In this document: positions 24,121-34,443 of the stretch, piece by piece | How the letters are laid out: each line of letters begins with the position of its first letter | Numbering within the stretch: the first letter of the stretch is position 1 | NCBI GenBank assembly: GCA_020747065.1 | Contig: JAGMVK010000005.1 | Location: 3,153,005-3,217,004 of the forward strand | Direction of reading: 5' to 3' | Source of the DNA: Cadophora sp. MPI-SDFR-AT-0126 | Taxonomy: Eukaryota; Ascomycota; Leotiomycetes; Helotiales; Ploettnerulaceae | Length of the DNA: 64,000 nucleotides | The notes under the pieces: model-generated | Databases searched by the model: none | What the model was told of the DNA's origin: nothing | The model's input: the letters and a program-made list of their open reading frames with translations, nothing else | Program-made: the position numbers and the translations under genes

Positions 24121-25300
24121 AACATTCGATAACATCCTAGTATAGCAAGTACTATCCAAAAGTGATCTTGATTTATTTCTAACTTAGCATTTGATGTCGT
24201 TTGTTGGTTTGCATGAGTTTGCTTCTGGTGGTTGACACGAGTCTTAAAAAAGTCTACTACATCCTCTTAGAACAAACGTTCGGTGATATTCTAGTACGAT
24301 TAGTATCATTGAGATAGAATGATAATCCATTTGCAACTATGCATTTGATGCCATTTCTTTAGTTGTAGTAGTTTTCTTATGTCCATCGAAATGGGAGCGA
24401 GATTGTTCAAGCCCCTCCAATCATAGATCGAAACACTTGGCGACATGTAAGTACAGCCGAATGCCTTTGAATCGACTCAAGACCGGGTTTCGATGATCAC
24501 TGCCTGCTGTTTGTTCGTTTAGTTGCAGATCCGTGTCCGGTCCCACCGACTTCCGACGAGCGATTCGAGTATTACTACTACAGGAACTTTGAGCAGTGTT
24601 AGAGTATATCGGACTGGAAGAAATATGCCTCGATGACGACTTGCACTTTTGGAAGTGCTACCAACTGTCAAATTACGCTCGTTTGAGGGCACATCAGATT
24701 TGTACTGTAGGCCAACGCTTGAATGCAGCGCAAAGATTTAGACAAACGGCACTCTCTAGACTCAAAAATAGTCGCGAATAATCTTTTGCTTCATTCGTAC
24801 TCTTAGAATCAATGCCGAATGTCAATTACGAGGATCTATTGATTGAATATTCCCAGAAAGATTCGTCACTTGGACCTACTATTACAGCACCAACTTTCGG
24901 CACTCCCTAGACCCTAGAAATAGGTTTCGAACCGTCTTTTTGTTCATTTGCACTCTTGGGTTTAATGCCGAATGTTGATTTACTTGTTCTAGGCGTGTGA
25001 TGCGTCCCTACTAGATATTATCACCTGGACGTATCATTACAACACTAATATTCGGCACTCTCTAGACCCTTAAGGCAGGTTTCAAACAATCTTCTAGTCC
25101 ACTTGAGCTCCTGGAGTTGATGCCCAATGTCGATTTGCCTGGTCTAGGCGTGTGAAATAATCTCACCGCGAATTAGTACGCGGGCCCAACACAACAGGAC
25201 TGACATTCGACACCCTCTTGCTAGAATATCTCCCAAACAAATGAGAGGGAGAGAACGAGGTCTATCGGTAAGCTCATCCTATGAGCATTGAGGAGGTAAC
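24121..25300. repeat. Degenerate tandem array with ~154-bp period
   Basis: A motif like aacattcggcac recurs at 24125, 24279, 24437, 24588, 24745, 24896, 25051 and 25206 (aligned on ttcggcac), so the spacings are 154, 158, 151, 157, 151, 155 and 155 bp. Within units other blocks recur in register, for instance ctagaccct followed by aggtttc(g/a)aa and then atgcc(g/c)aatgt. The last three units (from 24745) are most alike; the first three are more diverged. No ORF explains it. The frame 24596-24781 lies inside one unit and is probably chance. Confidence 0.7.
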
Positions 25301-25457
25301 GTACCTTGGAGCGTCTATGTTACTCGAGCACCCGAATCTATAGATGTTCGTGGACTTGATGGTGCAGAAGACTTCTCACAGACCGTATTGTGCCAACTTT
25401 TCATATATTGCTACTTAAAAGTGCCAATGCTGAAAAAGTATGTATGCTACACTACAT

Positions 25458-26427
25458 CTAACACACCCAACCACCATCAACATTGTACACGGCGCCCGTC
25501 ACGAAACTCGCTTGGTCGCTCAGCAAGAAAGTAATGACAGTTGCTACCTCGTCCGGCGTTGCGAACCTTTTCTGGATCTGCCTGGAAACCTCCTCTTCAA
25601 CAAGTTTTGGATCTTCGCATGCAGCCAATGGCGTATCTATGACTCCTTTGCACAAGAGAGAAGGTTGATGAGTTAGCATGTATTGAAATCTGATACCTTT
25701 GTAATGTATCAAAGAGACAAACCTACCTGGTGCAATGCAATTGATCCTGATATGTGGGTTCTCTCGAGCAGCAGATCTGGCGAGCCCCATGATCGCATGT
25801 TTGCTTGTGGTATATGCACCGATACCAGCTCCCCCAATCTGACCCAGAACACTTGCCGCACAGACCTGCTCCCAGGAGGACCGAATCAGGTGTTGTACTT
25901 GGAAGAATTCTTGAACACGAGAGTCTTGGAATGTAATGAGTGCGTGTAGGGCTCACAATGGAACCGCCGGCTTTCATATTGTTCAGTTCAGCTCGTAAGC
26001 TGAAAAACATGCCTCTGGCATTGACCTCCATCGTCAAATCCCAGATCTCATCCTTTTCTTCCGCAATTGGTAGCGCGTGAGTAAAGATTCCCGCCATGTT
26101 GACAGCACCGTCCAGTTTCCCCAATGTGACGACCGTCTTCTGTATCCATTGATTGACTGATTCACTTTTGCGCACGTCCACGACCGGATACATATGATGG
26201 TCTCCTGGAAGAGATTTGATAGCCTCAATAAGACCGCTCTCATTGATGTCAGCCAGGGAGACTGAAGCCCCTAGGCTCGCAACATGCTTTGCGGTCGCCA
26301 GCCCCATCCCTGAGGCTGCACCTGTGATGGCGATCTATAGATCGATGTTAGTACCGTGGAACAGTTGACGAGAATCGTATGACCCATCTCGTCATTGACG
26401 TACCACTTTGTCTTTAATTGAGGCCAT
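25458..26427 (-). CDS. Short-chain dehydrogenase/reductase (classical SDR)
   Basis: NAD(P)-dependent oxidoreductase of the classical SDR family. Exons on the minus strand are 26427-26404, 26334-25957, 25865-25727 and 25645-25458, giving 242 residues, the normal length. Motifs: cofactor-binding TGAASGMG near residue 13, NMAG near residue 86, catalytic Tyr and Lys in YTTSK (with upstream ASVLGQIGG), INCIAPG, and the C-terminal TGAVYNVDGGWV. Each of the three introns (69, 91, 81 bp) restores conserved sequence at its junction. The substrate is unknown; SDRs of this type are common in fungal secondary metabolism. It is intact, whereas the metabolic genes to its right are broken. Confidence 0.9.
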
Positions 26428-27475
26428 TATGTTTATCGAAAAGAATATAGTTAGGTGTGTAGATGGTGTATTGGGAGGTTCTAAGTCAGTTAGGAGTCTT
26501 CAGGGAATGGAGAAGTAACATTTCCTACGTTAAAGAGTCGATGGTAGTGATCATCACAACATTTGGCAGCAGACTTCTTGGGACTACTCATGATTTGAAT
26601 GGTAGTGCTCCTTACATTCGTCGTCGTTAGGACCACTCATCCGAATGCCCTTCATTATGGTGAGGATGCCTTATCTTCTTCGGGTTTACTTCGTAGTACC
26701 AGTTCTAAATCCGTGAAGATGGGGACAATCACGGGGCCAATTGCTTCTTCTCAAGATCATGAGATCCATACAAGCTCCATCTCGATTGTGAAGTTGACCT
26801 ACATAACGCTCGTCGGACTTGGTCCCGATCAAGTAGTATGCTCCAAGGATGGGTATCGCTAATCAGGACCGTGTAACACAGCCAATGCTTGTTATTCCTT
26901 TCCCGTTCTTTTTTAATTCCCGACGTCCGTCCCTTTTGTTCCGGATCAGGCCGGAGTGCGACGTGTTTAAGCTCAAGGAGCGGACCCTTATAATATTCCT
27001 CGGCGTATTATATAGTAACGCTTTTGTTGATTGGTTGTGGTAGTAGTAGGCTACTAGTCTTAGTCATATAAGAATTACATAGTAATGCTTTTCTTGATTA
27101 GTTGTATTTATAATAGTGTAGAGTATTATTTAATTGTATTTAGTAGTAGCACGGGTTAGGTTTATGGCAAGCATTCTAAGGAGTAGAAAATATTTATCTG
27201 GTATTCTCTCCTTGCAAGTTTCCTCAAACAGATCGCCACGAAACAAGAAGGCGATCCGTTGTCGTACACAATCCGTGACATCGCTGAACATCAAGCTCCT
27301 TCATCCTCCTATCAGCCCAAGCTCCTAGGTCACCAAAATATTCCTCCGGATCGTTACCTCGCCACTCTCGCAACGCAAACCAGAAGTAGCGTGCGTCTTT
27401 CCCTGCCTAGAATGCACGTTCGTAATTAGGCGCTCGATTAAAGAAAGCCTGCGCGAAGAAAGGCAGTTACTTCTT
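26428..27475. other. Gene-free stretch, right flank of SDR
   Basis: Starts as SDR promoter DNA and becomes AT-rich. Two imperfect copies of a roughly 30-bp segment (shared gtaa(c/t)gcttttgttgatt-like core) lie near 27015 and 27081. No gene is visible. Confidence 0.45.
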
Positions 27476-27479
27476 TACT

Positions 27480-29345
27480 TATCCCATCGACCGCCATCGC
27501 TTGCGTATTTTAGCCTGACAGGGGGTTAAGCCAATCAGAACGCCGCATTTCGGGGTTGGATACAGTTAATTCTACTCTACTCTACAGCGCTATGATACTT
27601 ATTAAAACAAGGGCCTTCTTTATAAAGGTGTACGTTACACTGTTTACAGCTAAAATATACTGTACTTCGCTTTCCAAAGCTCTGAATATTCGCCGAGGTT
27701 TCCCCTAAAACTACTCGCCGGCGCTCTCCATACCTTTCCCCTTAATACGCTTTGCAATTACCTCTCCACGTTATTCGTAGCTTCTGATGGCGCTTAGCCG
27801 GAATAAGAGATTCGTTAATATTTCCGTGTAAGAAACGCCTTTTCCTTGTGCCTAACGGAGACCTAGTAGAGTGAAGTAATGCTCGTATGATTTCCTTCCG
27901 GAATTTAACCTGTGTTGTCCACTGATCCTCGTCTTCAACTTGCCAGTAGTTCTGTACGTTGGCATATATCGATATAAGGTAAGAATTAACTAGAACCGTC
28001 TGAAGAAGCTAATTCCAAAGAGCTTGCCATCCTCCGCGACGAATTAGCCTATCTCCGGAATTATAGGACTTAAGTTAGTCCCTGACGTCAATAGCATTCA
28101 TGAATTAGTTATAAAGCCACGTAAACGCGGGCTTATCTAATTCCTTACTATTCTGTTCTCTAAACTATAGTCTAGAGATAGCCGCATTTGAAGAGGTTTC
28201 ACTTAGTTTATAGCGAATCGTAGAGATAGTACCAGAGCTATCGTTGTAATTCATTATAAAAAGCGTAGGTGCGTTATCATTCCAAAGAGCCTGGGTCATA
28301 GTATTGTTAGTGTTACAGGCTATAAAGAGAGCGTTGTACGGTATCCGGGTCTCTGATTTCTTCGCATTTACCTGCAAAGTAAGGAGCCTTTACACGATCC
28401 CGGAATCCCGTCTTACTATACTAATAGCACCGAATCCAAGCTCCCGGAGGTACATCATCAGCTTATTCGACACGAAGAGATTGTCTAGTAATACTATGTA
28501 ATTTGCAGGAGGTAAATAACACAACAAATGCAGTACAATAGCTTGCGTACGATTTCTAGAGAGGCCGGCACCTCTATTCGTCTTTAGCTATCTAAGAGCT
28601 ATAGGAGCTCGCACGCCCTCTAGCCCCTGAGCTCCTTTAGAATGCTAGGTCCACTGTAAAAAGTAGCCTAATTAGGCGACTACCCATACTTTATAGCTTA
28701 TCGGTATAGGCTTAGAAGGTATAGTTATTATTTTAAAAGCTCGTCTAGTAAAGCGTTACATACACTCGTCCATAGTAACGTTCCGGCCTAATGTCTAAAG
28801 CTGAAGGGATACTCTTTAAACGTGGGAATTAAGTAGTTCTACCCTCTCAAATAGGCGTAATCTCGTGCCCTTAGGTAGAGGGGTATAAAGACAGAACCTC
28901 CGGTGTAAGATTTCAAAGCGATTCTATGATATATATTTACGTACTACGTGTTGCGAGCTGTCCTTATCTGTAGACTAATAGTCCTCTATCTGATTCTCTA
29001 TATGTAGCCCTATATAGATTAATATTCCGAGGTAGACTTTAATCTCAGGAAGCGTAGTATCGTACTAACTGTGAGAGCGAGACTGAGGTTTAGACAAATC
29101 AGGCTCTTTGATATTTTGATTTATAAAATCCACTATTTCCTGGAGTATTTCGTCTGTAAAAAAGAGAGAGAATATAGCAAAAGGATTAGTAGAACTAACG
29201 GAAAGAGGTAGCTTTATTTGAGGCTGGAAATCGAGGCAATAGAAAGGGATAAATGGTCCGGAACCTTCTTTAATCGGCTTCGCTTTAGGTCGGTACGTTC
29301 TATTAAGAATAGGATCAGGTTACATATCTTCCGCTATCTTTTCTG
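27480..29345 (-). mobile_element. Dead piggyBac-type transposase (DDE_Tnp_1_7)
   Basis: Minus-strand conceptual translation gives a near-complete piggyBac transposase in order: FFTDEILQEIVDFINQNIKE, LPEIKVYLGILIYIGLHIEN, NRFEILHRRFCLYTPLPKG, NVTMDECM (first catalytic Asp, about 28770), NYIVLLDNLFVSNKLMMYL (second Asp, about 28485), RELGFGAISIVRRDSG, then FMNAIDVRD (third Asp, about 28089), RLIRRGGWQALWN and a C-terminal Cys-rich finger (YFSCKQCNVHLYKEGPC) near 27650. The DDD triad survives, but many in-frame stops stand where Gln, Trp or Arg codons are expected, consistent with RIP. I could not find its TTAA ends or inverted repeats. Confidence 0.82.
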
Positions 29346-29933
29346 TGCTAATTTGAGTGAGAATTGCTCTTGATTCAGCACAAGAACGATCATATGGAGG
29401 GTGTGTTGATGTGCCGTTGCGAGGGGTAACGATCCTTGTAAGCCCCACCACGCTAAAATGCGTGTATGGCGGTCGATGGGATATACTAAGAAAGACGATA
29501 CTTAAACGAAAAATGTCCCATAAAATATTGCCCCGCCCATATCATGTACTGCGCGCGGTCGTCCGAAGTTGCGTTGTCAAGCACTCGAATAAATAAAAGA
29601 GCAGTATTCTTAGGTGACGACAGATACACGAGTTTTAAAAGCAGTTTTATTCTTCGAATGAGTTGAAGTTAATGAAGCTACATATTTAACAGCTATTCAA
29701 CTAATCGGTGCGTTGAATATTATCATCTTCAAGATAAGCGGGAGCTATTGGAAGTAGCATTAGTTTTATATGACGCTAGTGCAAAATGTTCAGTTAGAAG
29801 CGCTGGAGAGGCGTGACACTTGGTTCATTTATGGAAGCCAGTGCTTCGATGTTAACGACCGGATGTTAAAAATACAACATAGTAGCACGACCATACCTGC
29901 CACGACGCCTCCGGACCGAACGAAGCTACCGCC
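29346..29933. other. Gene-free stretch
   Basis: Region between the piggyBac remnant and the hydrolase pseudogene. The 79-codon frame at 29357-29596 has no domain. The transposon end should lie here but I could not define it. Confidence 0.4.
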
Positions 29934-31045
29934 TTAAATCCTTTTTCCAACCCACTCGCAAATAATACCGATCACCAGATCTAGCTCCGCCTGACTTCCG
30001 TTGAGAAAGTGGCCGCCCGGAATCATGCGCAGCTCCTTGTCCTCTGACGCGATCAGATCAAAGATGCCGCGAGCATCAGAGGGAAACACGCTAACATCCT
30101 CCGTACCCTGAACCACTAGAGTTGGTATCTTGAACCGAGATACATAAGGCTCGAGCCTACACTGCGATTCTTCTAGACTCCACATGGATAACTAAGTACG
30201 GAGAGTACTGCTGCGGCCGAGAAGGCTGATGGCACGGTTCGCCGCCGCAGGCTCCCCCGTATAGCACGCCGGGGTCAGCCGGTCTGAAGGATCCAAAGTC
30301 GAGTCATTGAACCTCAGGTCAGCCATGGTGCGATAGAGGGGGAAGTTACGGTCGGGGATACCGGCCGCATTCAGACGCTGGAGTTCCTTCTTCACCCATG
30401 CCGTAATACGATAATTACGATCCCTCTGGGCCGCTCGGTAACGGGCGGTGAACTCTCGCGAATAGGGGACTTTGTTTGCCGGATTGTACATGTCGAGAGA
30501 CGGGTCCGTTTTGACTGGGTCAGTCTCCTCCATGACCGACGGGTCGAGCCAGGCGGTCAACACATGGGCCGTCCAGGATGCGCATTGAGGGAGATAAATG
30601 CATCAACGCCCACCACTGCGGGATCCTGCTAGGATTTAGCCTGGAAAGCAGCTAGTAAAGAGCCACTACCCGAGTATCCAATGAACACGATCTTTTGTGC
30701 GCTGGTCTCATTGCGAAGCCACTGGGTACCCGCGGCTACATCGTCCAGCGCCTATTCTAGAATGAACGAGTCCTCAGCCCCTCGGAATCGAGTATTCCAG
30801 CCCAGGACACCATACCCGCGTGCGGCGAGCGGCGCTCCGAGGTAGTGCTCGCTAAAGTCGGCAGTGTAGTGGACCAACAGGAAGGCCACAGACGGACTCT
30901 GACCCGTCGAGAACTAGTACATCCCCTGGCACGGATGCTGGCCGATGGGACTTTGTTTTGACGTCGCCGAGCCGATGGCGATGAAGCGTGTCGAGACGCC
31001 GTCAGGGATGCCGGGTATGAAATTGGCATCGAGCGTTGGAGCCAT
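29934..31045 (-). pseudogene. Alpha/beta hydrolase, inactivated by stops and a frameshift
   Basis: Minus-strand start at 31045 (MAPTLDANFIPGIPDGV). The reading is collinear with fungal alpha/beta hydrolases: AFLLVHYTADFSEHYLGAPL, GYGVLGWNTRFRG, nucleophile elbow IVFIGYSGSGSLLAAFQA (Ser in GYSGSG), FISLNAHPG, DPVKTDPSLDMYNPANKVPY, then FKIPTLVVQGTEDVSVFPSD (acid) and IPGGHFLNG (His). Breaks: TAG at about 30914-30916, 30752-30754 and 30629-30631, a frameshift after AHPGRP near 30570, and TAG at 30190-30192 where Trp is expected. Catalytic residues are otherwise present, so the gene died recently. The changes are mostly CAG- or TGG-to-TAG, as in RIP. Confidence 0.8.
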
Positions 31046-31824
31046 ATTGCACTGCACGATCTAATGATCAAGAAACTATATCAACAGAGTATCAAAGGTC
31101 TCTCAATTCGAGAGCTTTGTCATTAGCGAGCACGAGGGGGCTTCTTGCCAGGCTTATAGGCTCTCAGTAGCAATATCACGCCCTGTCGTTTCAGAGGGTG
31201 TATACATGGAAGTAGAAAAATGTCCGTTTTTGAAGTGTCCAGTTGATGGATTTCAAAAACTTAAGGCGGTGTTGAGTGCTCAAACCCAAAACGAGTTATA
31301 AATGTAGGTTTCTATCCTACCTAATACGTCATGAGAAACTGTACCTGGTCTAACCACCGCCGAAGATCAGCCGCGGAATAGCGTGTTCTGGTTCGATCCT
31401 GAGCCGCGGAGCGGAAGTCGCGCGGAGGGAATCCATCCTGTACCATATGCAGCGACAGCTGACTTCGTACTTCGTAAGGCCAAAATAATCCCCTTCCTAT
31501 GTCTGTGCGTCCTAATTGCCTACCCATAGAAAATCCGTTGTCTTCTCTGTTCTGATTAGCTAACAAAGCCGATTTGTGGAGACTTCACGTTGAGCGCACA
31601 GACATAAAAGGCGGTCGGCCATGTAGGTAGTAATCACCTGTTGTGCCAGGCTGAATGCAGAATGGGGTGTTGATATACTTTAGATGGCACAAAAGCGGAC
31701 CCATAAAAGTCTTGTGATCTTGCCTATGAGTCCTGGATATTCTTTCATCAAGATTGAACACTGGCCAAAAAAACAGCCCCGTCTCCTGTTATATGAGAAG
31801 CATTTGTATAACACCTGGGTCACC
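31046..31824. other. Gene-free stretch between two divergent decayed genes
   Basis: Probable shared promoter region of the hydrolase (left) and questin-oxidase-like gene (right). An 81-codon minus frame at 31321-31566 (with TRYSAADLRRWLDQVQF) has no family I recognise. Confidence 0.4.
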
Positions 31825-32545
31825 ATGGCGTCTGCAAATACAATCGTCATCTCACCGGACCTCCACGGCAACTTTCACCTAGGAAGCGGTGCCGAAGCAG
31901 CTAAAAGGACTTCCGAGTTACTTCAGCACAATTTGGATAACTTTCACATGATATTCATGGAACGTCGCCATAGTAGGTACCGCCAGCACTGATGCAAAGG
32001 AGGCACACATTGCGCACTACTGACAATAAATCACTCTTCAGATCACGAAGTCCACCACCTCTTGACCATATATGCCCTCGGGGCTTCTGCAGACGAGATT
32101 CAAAAGGCGTTTGACATCAATGCGTCGTATCAACTGCCCAAACCTCGCATCGACGAGAATGTTGTTCAGGCATTGTATGACAAAAACAGATTTAAAGATT
32201 TCCTGGATAAACCTGACCATTATTCCTCTTACCTGGCGTTTTTCCAGAGGGAGATCGAAACGAAAGGTGTGGAAGCGGTCCTAGTTGAGCATGTGTTCGC
32301 CAACGATGAACATGCCAATACAATGCTCGTCCGAGTGTTTGCCAGTCAGTATATCCGTCACTGCTATCCGCCGAACCGCGCTCACCATATCGTCTTTAGG
32401 TATAATGCACCCCGTATTGCACCTTGGATTTGCTTTTGAATTCAACCAACCTGCCATCGTTGCGGAAGCGCTGGCTCAAGCCGCAATCCACGCGGAAGAT
32501 GTCAACTCGCTGGGGGAGTACTTCCTGTCTGCAGAGAAGGCAGCT

Positions 32546-32578
<33 letters not shown>

Positions 32579-33387
32579 GGAAAACCAGGCAAGGACAACC
32601 TTCGTCAGCTCATGGACGAGGTGCGAGCTCAAGAGAAAATTCGTAATCTCCTCTTAATGGGATGGAGGTTGAGAAGTTCAAAACGGCTTTATCAAATGCA
32701 TTCGACGAGATTGTCAGTTGCGCAAGTCGGTACAAAATATCCGTTGAGCAGATCAACGAGAGAATCCTGGAGATGACCGATGCGCTGTGTAAGAAGCGTC
32801 TCTTCGATTTCCTCTGAAACGTTGCTAAAGTTTTCCTGTAGCCGCTACTCTCACTGTGATTCCAGGCCCGGTCGAATCGTACAAGGTTGATTTCTTTCTA
32901 CTTCATCTCGTCAACACTTTGGTTCTGCTTCCGTCTCTCATGAAACACGCCTGGCTGTCCACCCACAACAAACTCCGTCTGCTTGAATGGATAGGACGTT
33001 ACGACTTGTTGCTCTACATAGCTCAAAGCTCACCAAAGTTAACTACTGAAGACCTTGCGACTTGCAAGCAGAGGCAAGGCACTTGGGAAGAAGTGATTCG
33101 GTACTCCATCCGTCACCCAACGGACGATGGTCACCTCGCGAAAATGGTTCGGGCATTGGCATTCGGACAGCAGCTTACAAAACCATTGCAGAGTTTTGGC
33201 AACCCCAGCAACCTCTTGATGGAGGATCATATGTGGCTTAAACTAGCTATTCTAGGTGAGTTGCAATTGCCCAGCCTTCTTTTGCTGTGCCGGCTTCCTG
33301 GACAGAGCTGAACTAACGTAGCATATAGGTTGTGATTCCGTCCCTGAATCGTGTGTCAACTCCGAGGATAGGTGGCGTTACTTTTAG
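31825..33387 (+). pseudogene. Questin oxidase-like protein (DUF4243) with frameshift
   Basis: Baeyer-Villiger-type questin oxidase-like family, common in fungal aromatic polyketide clusters. Exons: 31825-31972, 32042-32344, 32400-32788, 32842-33255 and 33329-33387. Family landmarks: [120 protein letters not shown] and EDLATCKQRQGTWEEVIRYS. A tract of 31 G (32546-32576) encodes a poly-Gly stretch inside exon 3 and is in frame. About 80 bp later the frame must shift by one (near 32655) to continue as [20 protein letters not shown]. The 3' end also looks shortened. Inactive unless the shift is a sequencing error. Confidence 0.75.
32546..32576. repeat. 31-nt poly-G homopolymer inside a coding exon
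   Basis: Uninterrupted run of 31 G on the + strand. In the exon frame it gives ten Gly codons plus the first base of a Val codon, with normal family sequence on each side (SAEKAA before, [16 protein letters not shown] after). Confidence 0.95.
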
Positions 33388-33945
33388 TGCCCCATCATCC
33401 ACATTGGAGACTAGGAAGAGAATTGGTTTATCACTAGCAATGGCGCGATGCGGAAAGTTGTCACTTGTACATTGATGCTGTGAGAATGACTTTCCAAGAT
33501 CTTGCTACCGGTGTTGATATTGTCCCGCTGTCTTGATCATGTATTTATCTACTCTCACCTCAAATTCAATGTCTGGCGTTCTTCCACTTCGTGTCCCAAG
33601 AGATAAGATCAGACCTATATAACAGACTTGTTGGTCCTGCCACCGAGCCATTCTCCGCTGTATTACTACCAGATGGCGGTATATGCCCCTGTGGATTCCG
33701 GTATGGTCAACTATTTATCCTTTACTAATAACAATATATAGCATTGCCTTATGATTAATTCAGGCGAGGTATCGGAAAAAGTAAATATATTCCTGAACGT
33801 AAGCTCAATAGGTTCACGAAGGTCAAGCGTGTCTTGCGCTTTGGAAATATTCTTATTTATGTACAGTCCTACAAAAACACTGCTGCTCTAATTAGGGCTT
33901 GGTTTACCATTCTGTGTGTCTGGTTTTTGTCATTCTTCTCATTGT
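33388..33945. other. Gene-free stretch
   Basis: AT-rich toward 33700-33900; no gene or repeat recognised. Confidence 0.45.
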
Positions 33946-34443
33946 TCATTTCTCATAGACCGCCTTCTCGAGCTGGTCGTAAAGTTCCAGTACTTCTTTA
34001 TCCATGAACGGCCAGAGACAAGTCATGATCAATCCCAGCTTTCCGGCCTTGGGGTCTACCCAGTAGTACGAGTTTCCCAGTCCACCCCACGAACCGCAGC
34101 CTTCGGTCCGCCCTCCGGGCACTCTCTCCAGTGCGACCATCAAGCCGCAAGACCAGCCTTTGCGTAACCCTGGCAAAAGCTCTCCATCAGATGCCAGAGA
34201 TGGGTTGGCGCTTCCGATCACTCCTACTTGCGCGCCCTTCCTTGCCGTTGTCTTTTGCGAGGGGCCAAGATGGGCAACCTGGTCCTCGAACAGATACTTC
34301 CTTACTGTCTCTGCCTGTAGAATTCGAGTACCAGTATTCGGATGAGATCCTTCGTCGAGAATTGTCAGCAGAAAGGCCGAGTAATCGTCTAGCGTTGAGA
34401 CCAGGTAATAGAGCCTAAACACACTATTTCTACTTTCACCCAA
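33946..34443 (-). pseudogene. 3' fragment of a beta-lactamase/transesterase-like gene
   Basis: The 165-codon minus-strand frame matches the C-terminal third of fungal class-C beta-lactamase-like serine hydrolases (the family that includes LovD-type acyltransferases): STLDDYSAFLLTILDEGSHP, NTGTRILQAETVRKYLFEDQ, LRKGWSCGLMVALERVPG, GSWGGLGNSYYWVDPKAGKL and PFMDKEVLELYDQLEKAVY. The N-terminal two thirds with the SxxK nucleophile are missing. Homology starts about 34416, where a tttag acceptor-like sequence precedes it, so the break lies at or in an intron. Upstream DNA is unrelated repeat-like sequence, suggesting truncation by insertion or rearrangement. Confidence 0.75.

Noticed and set aside
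24121..25300. CRISPR-like array
   Set aside because: Units are long, degenerate and contiguous, without short conserved repeats and unique spacers, and the organism is a eukaryote.
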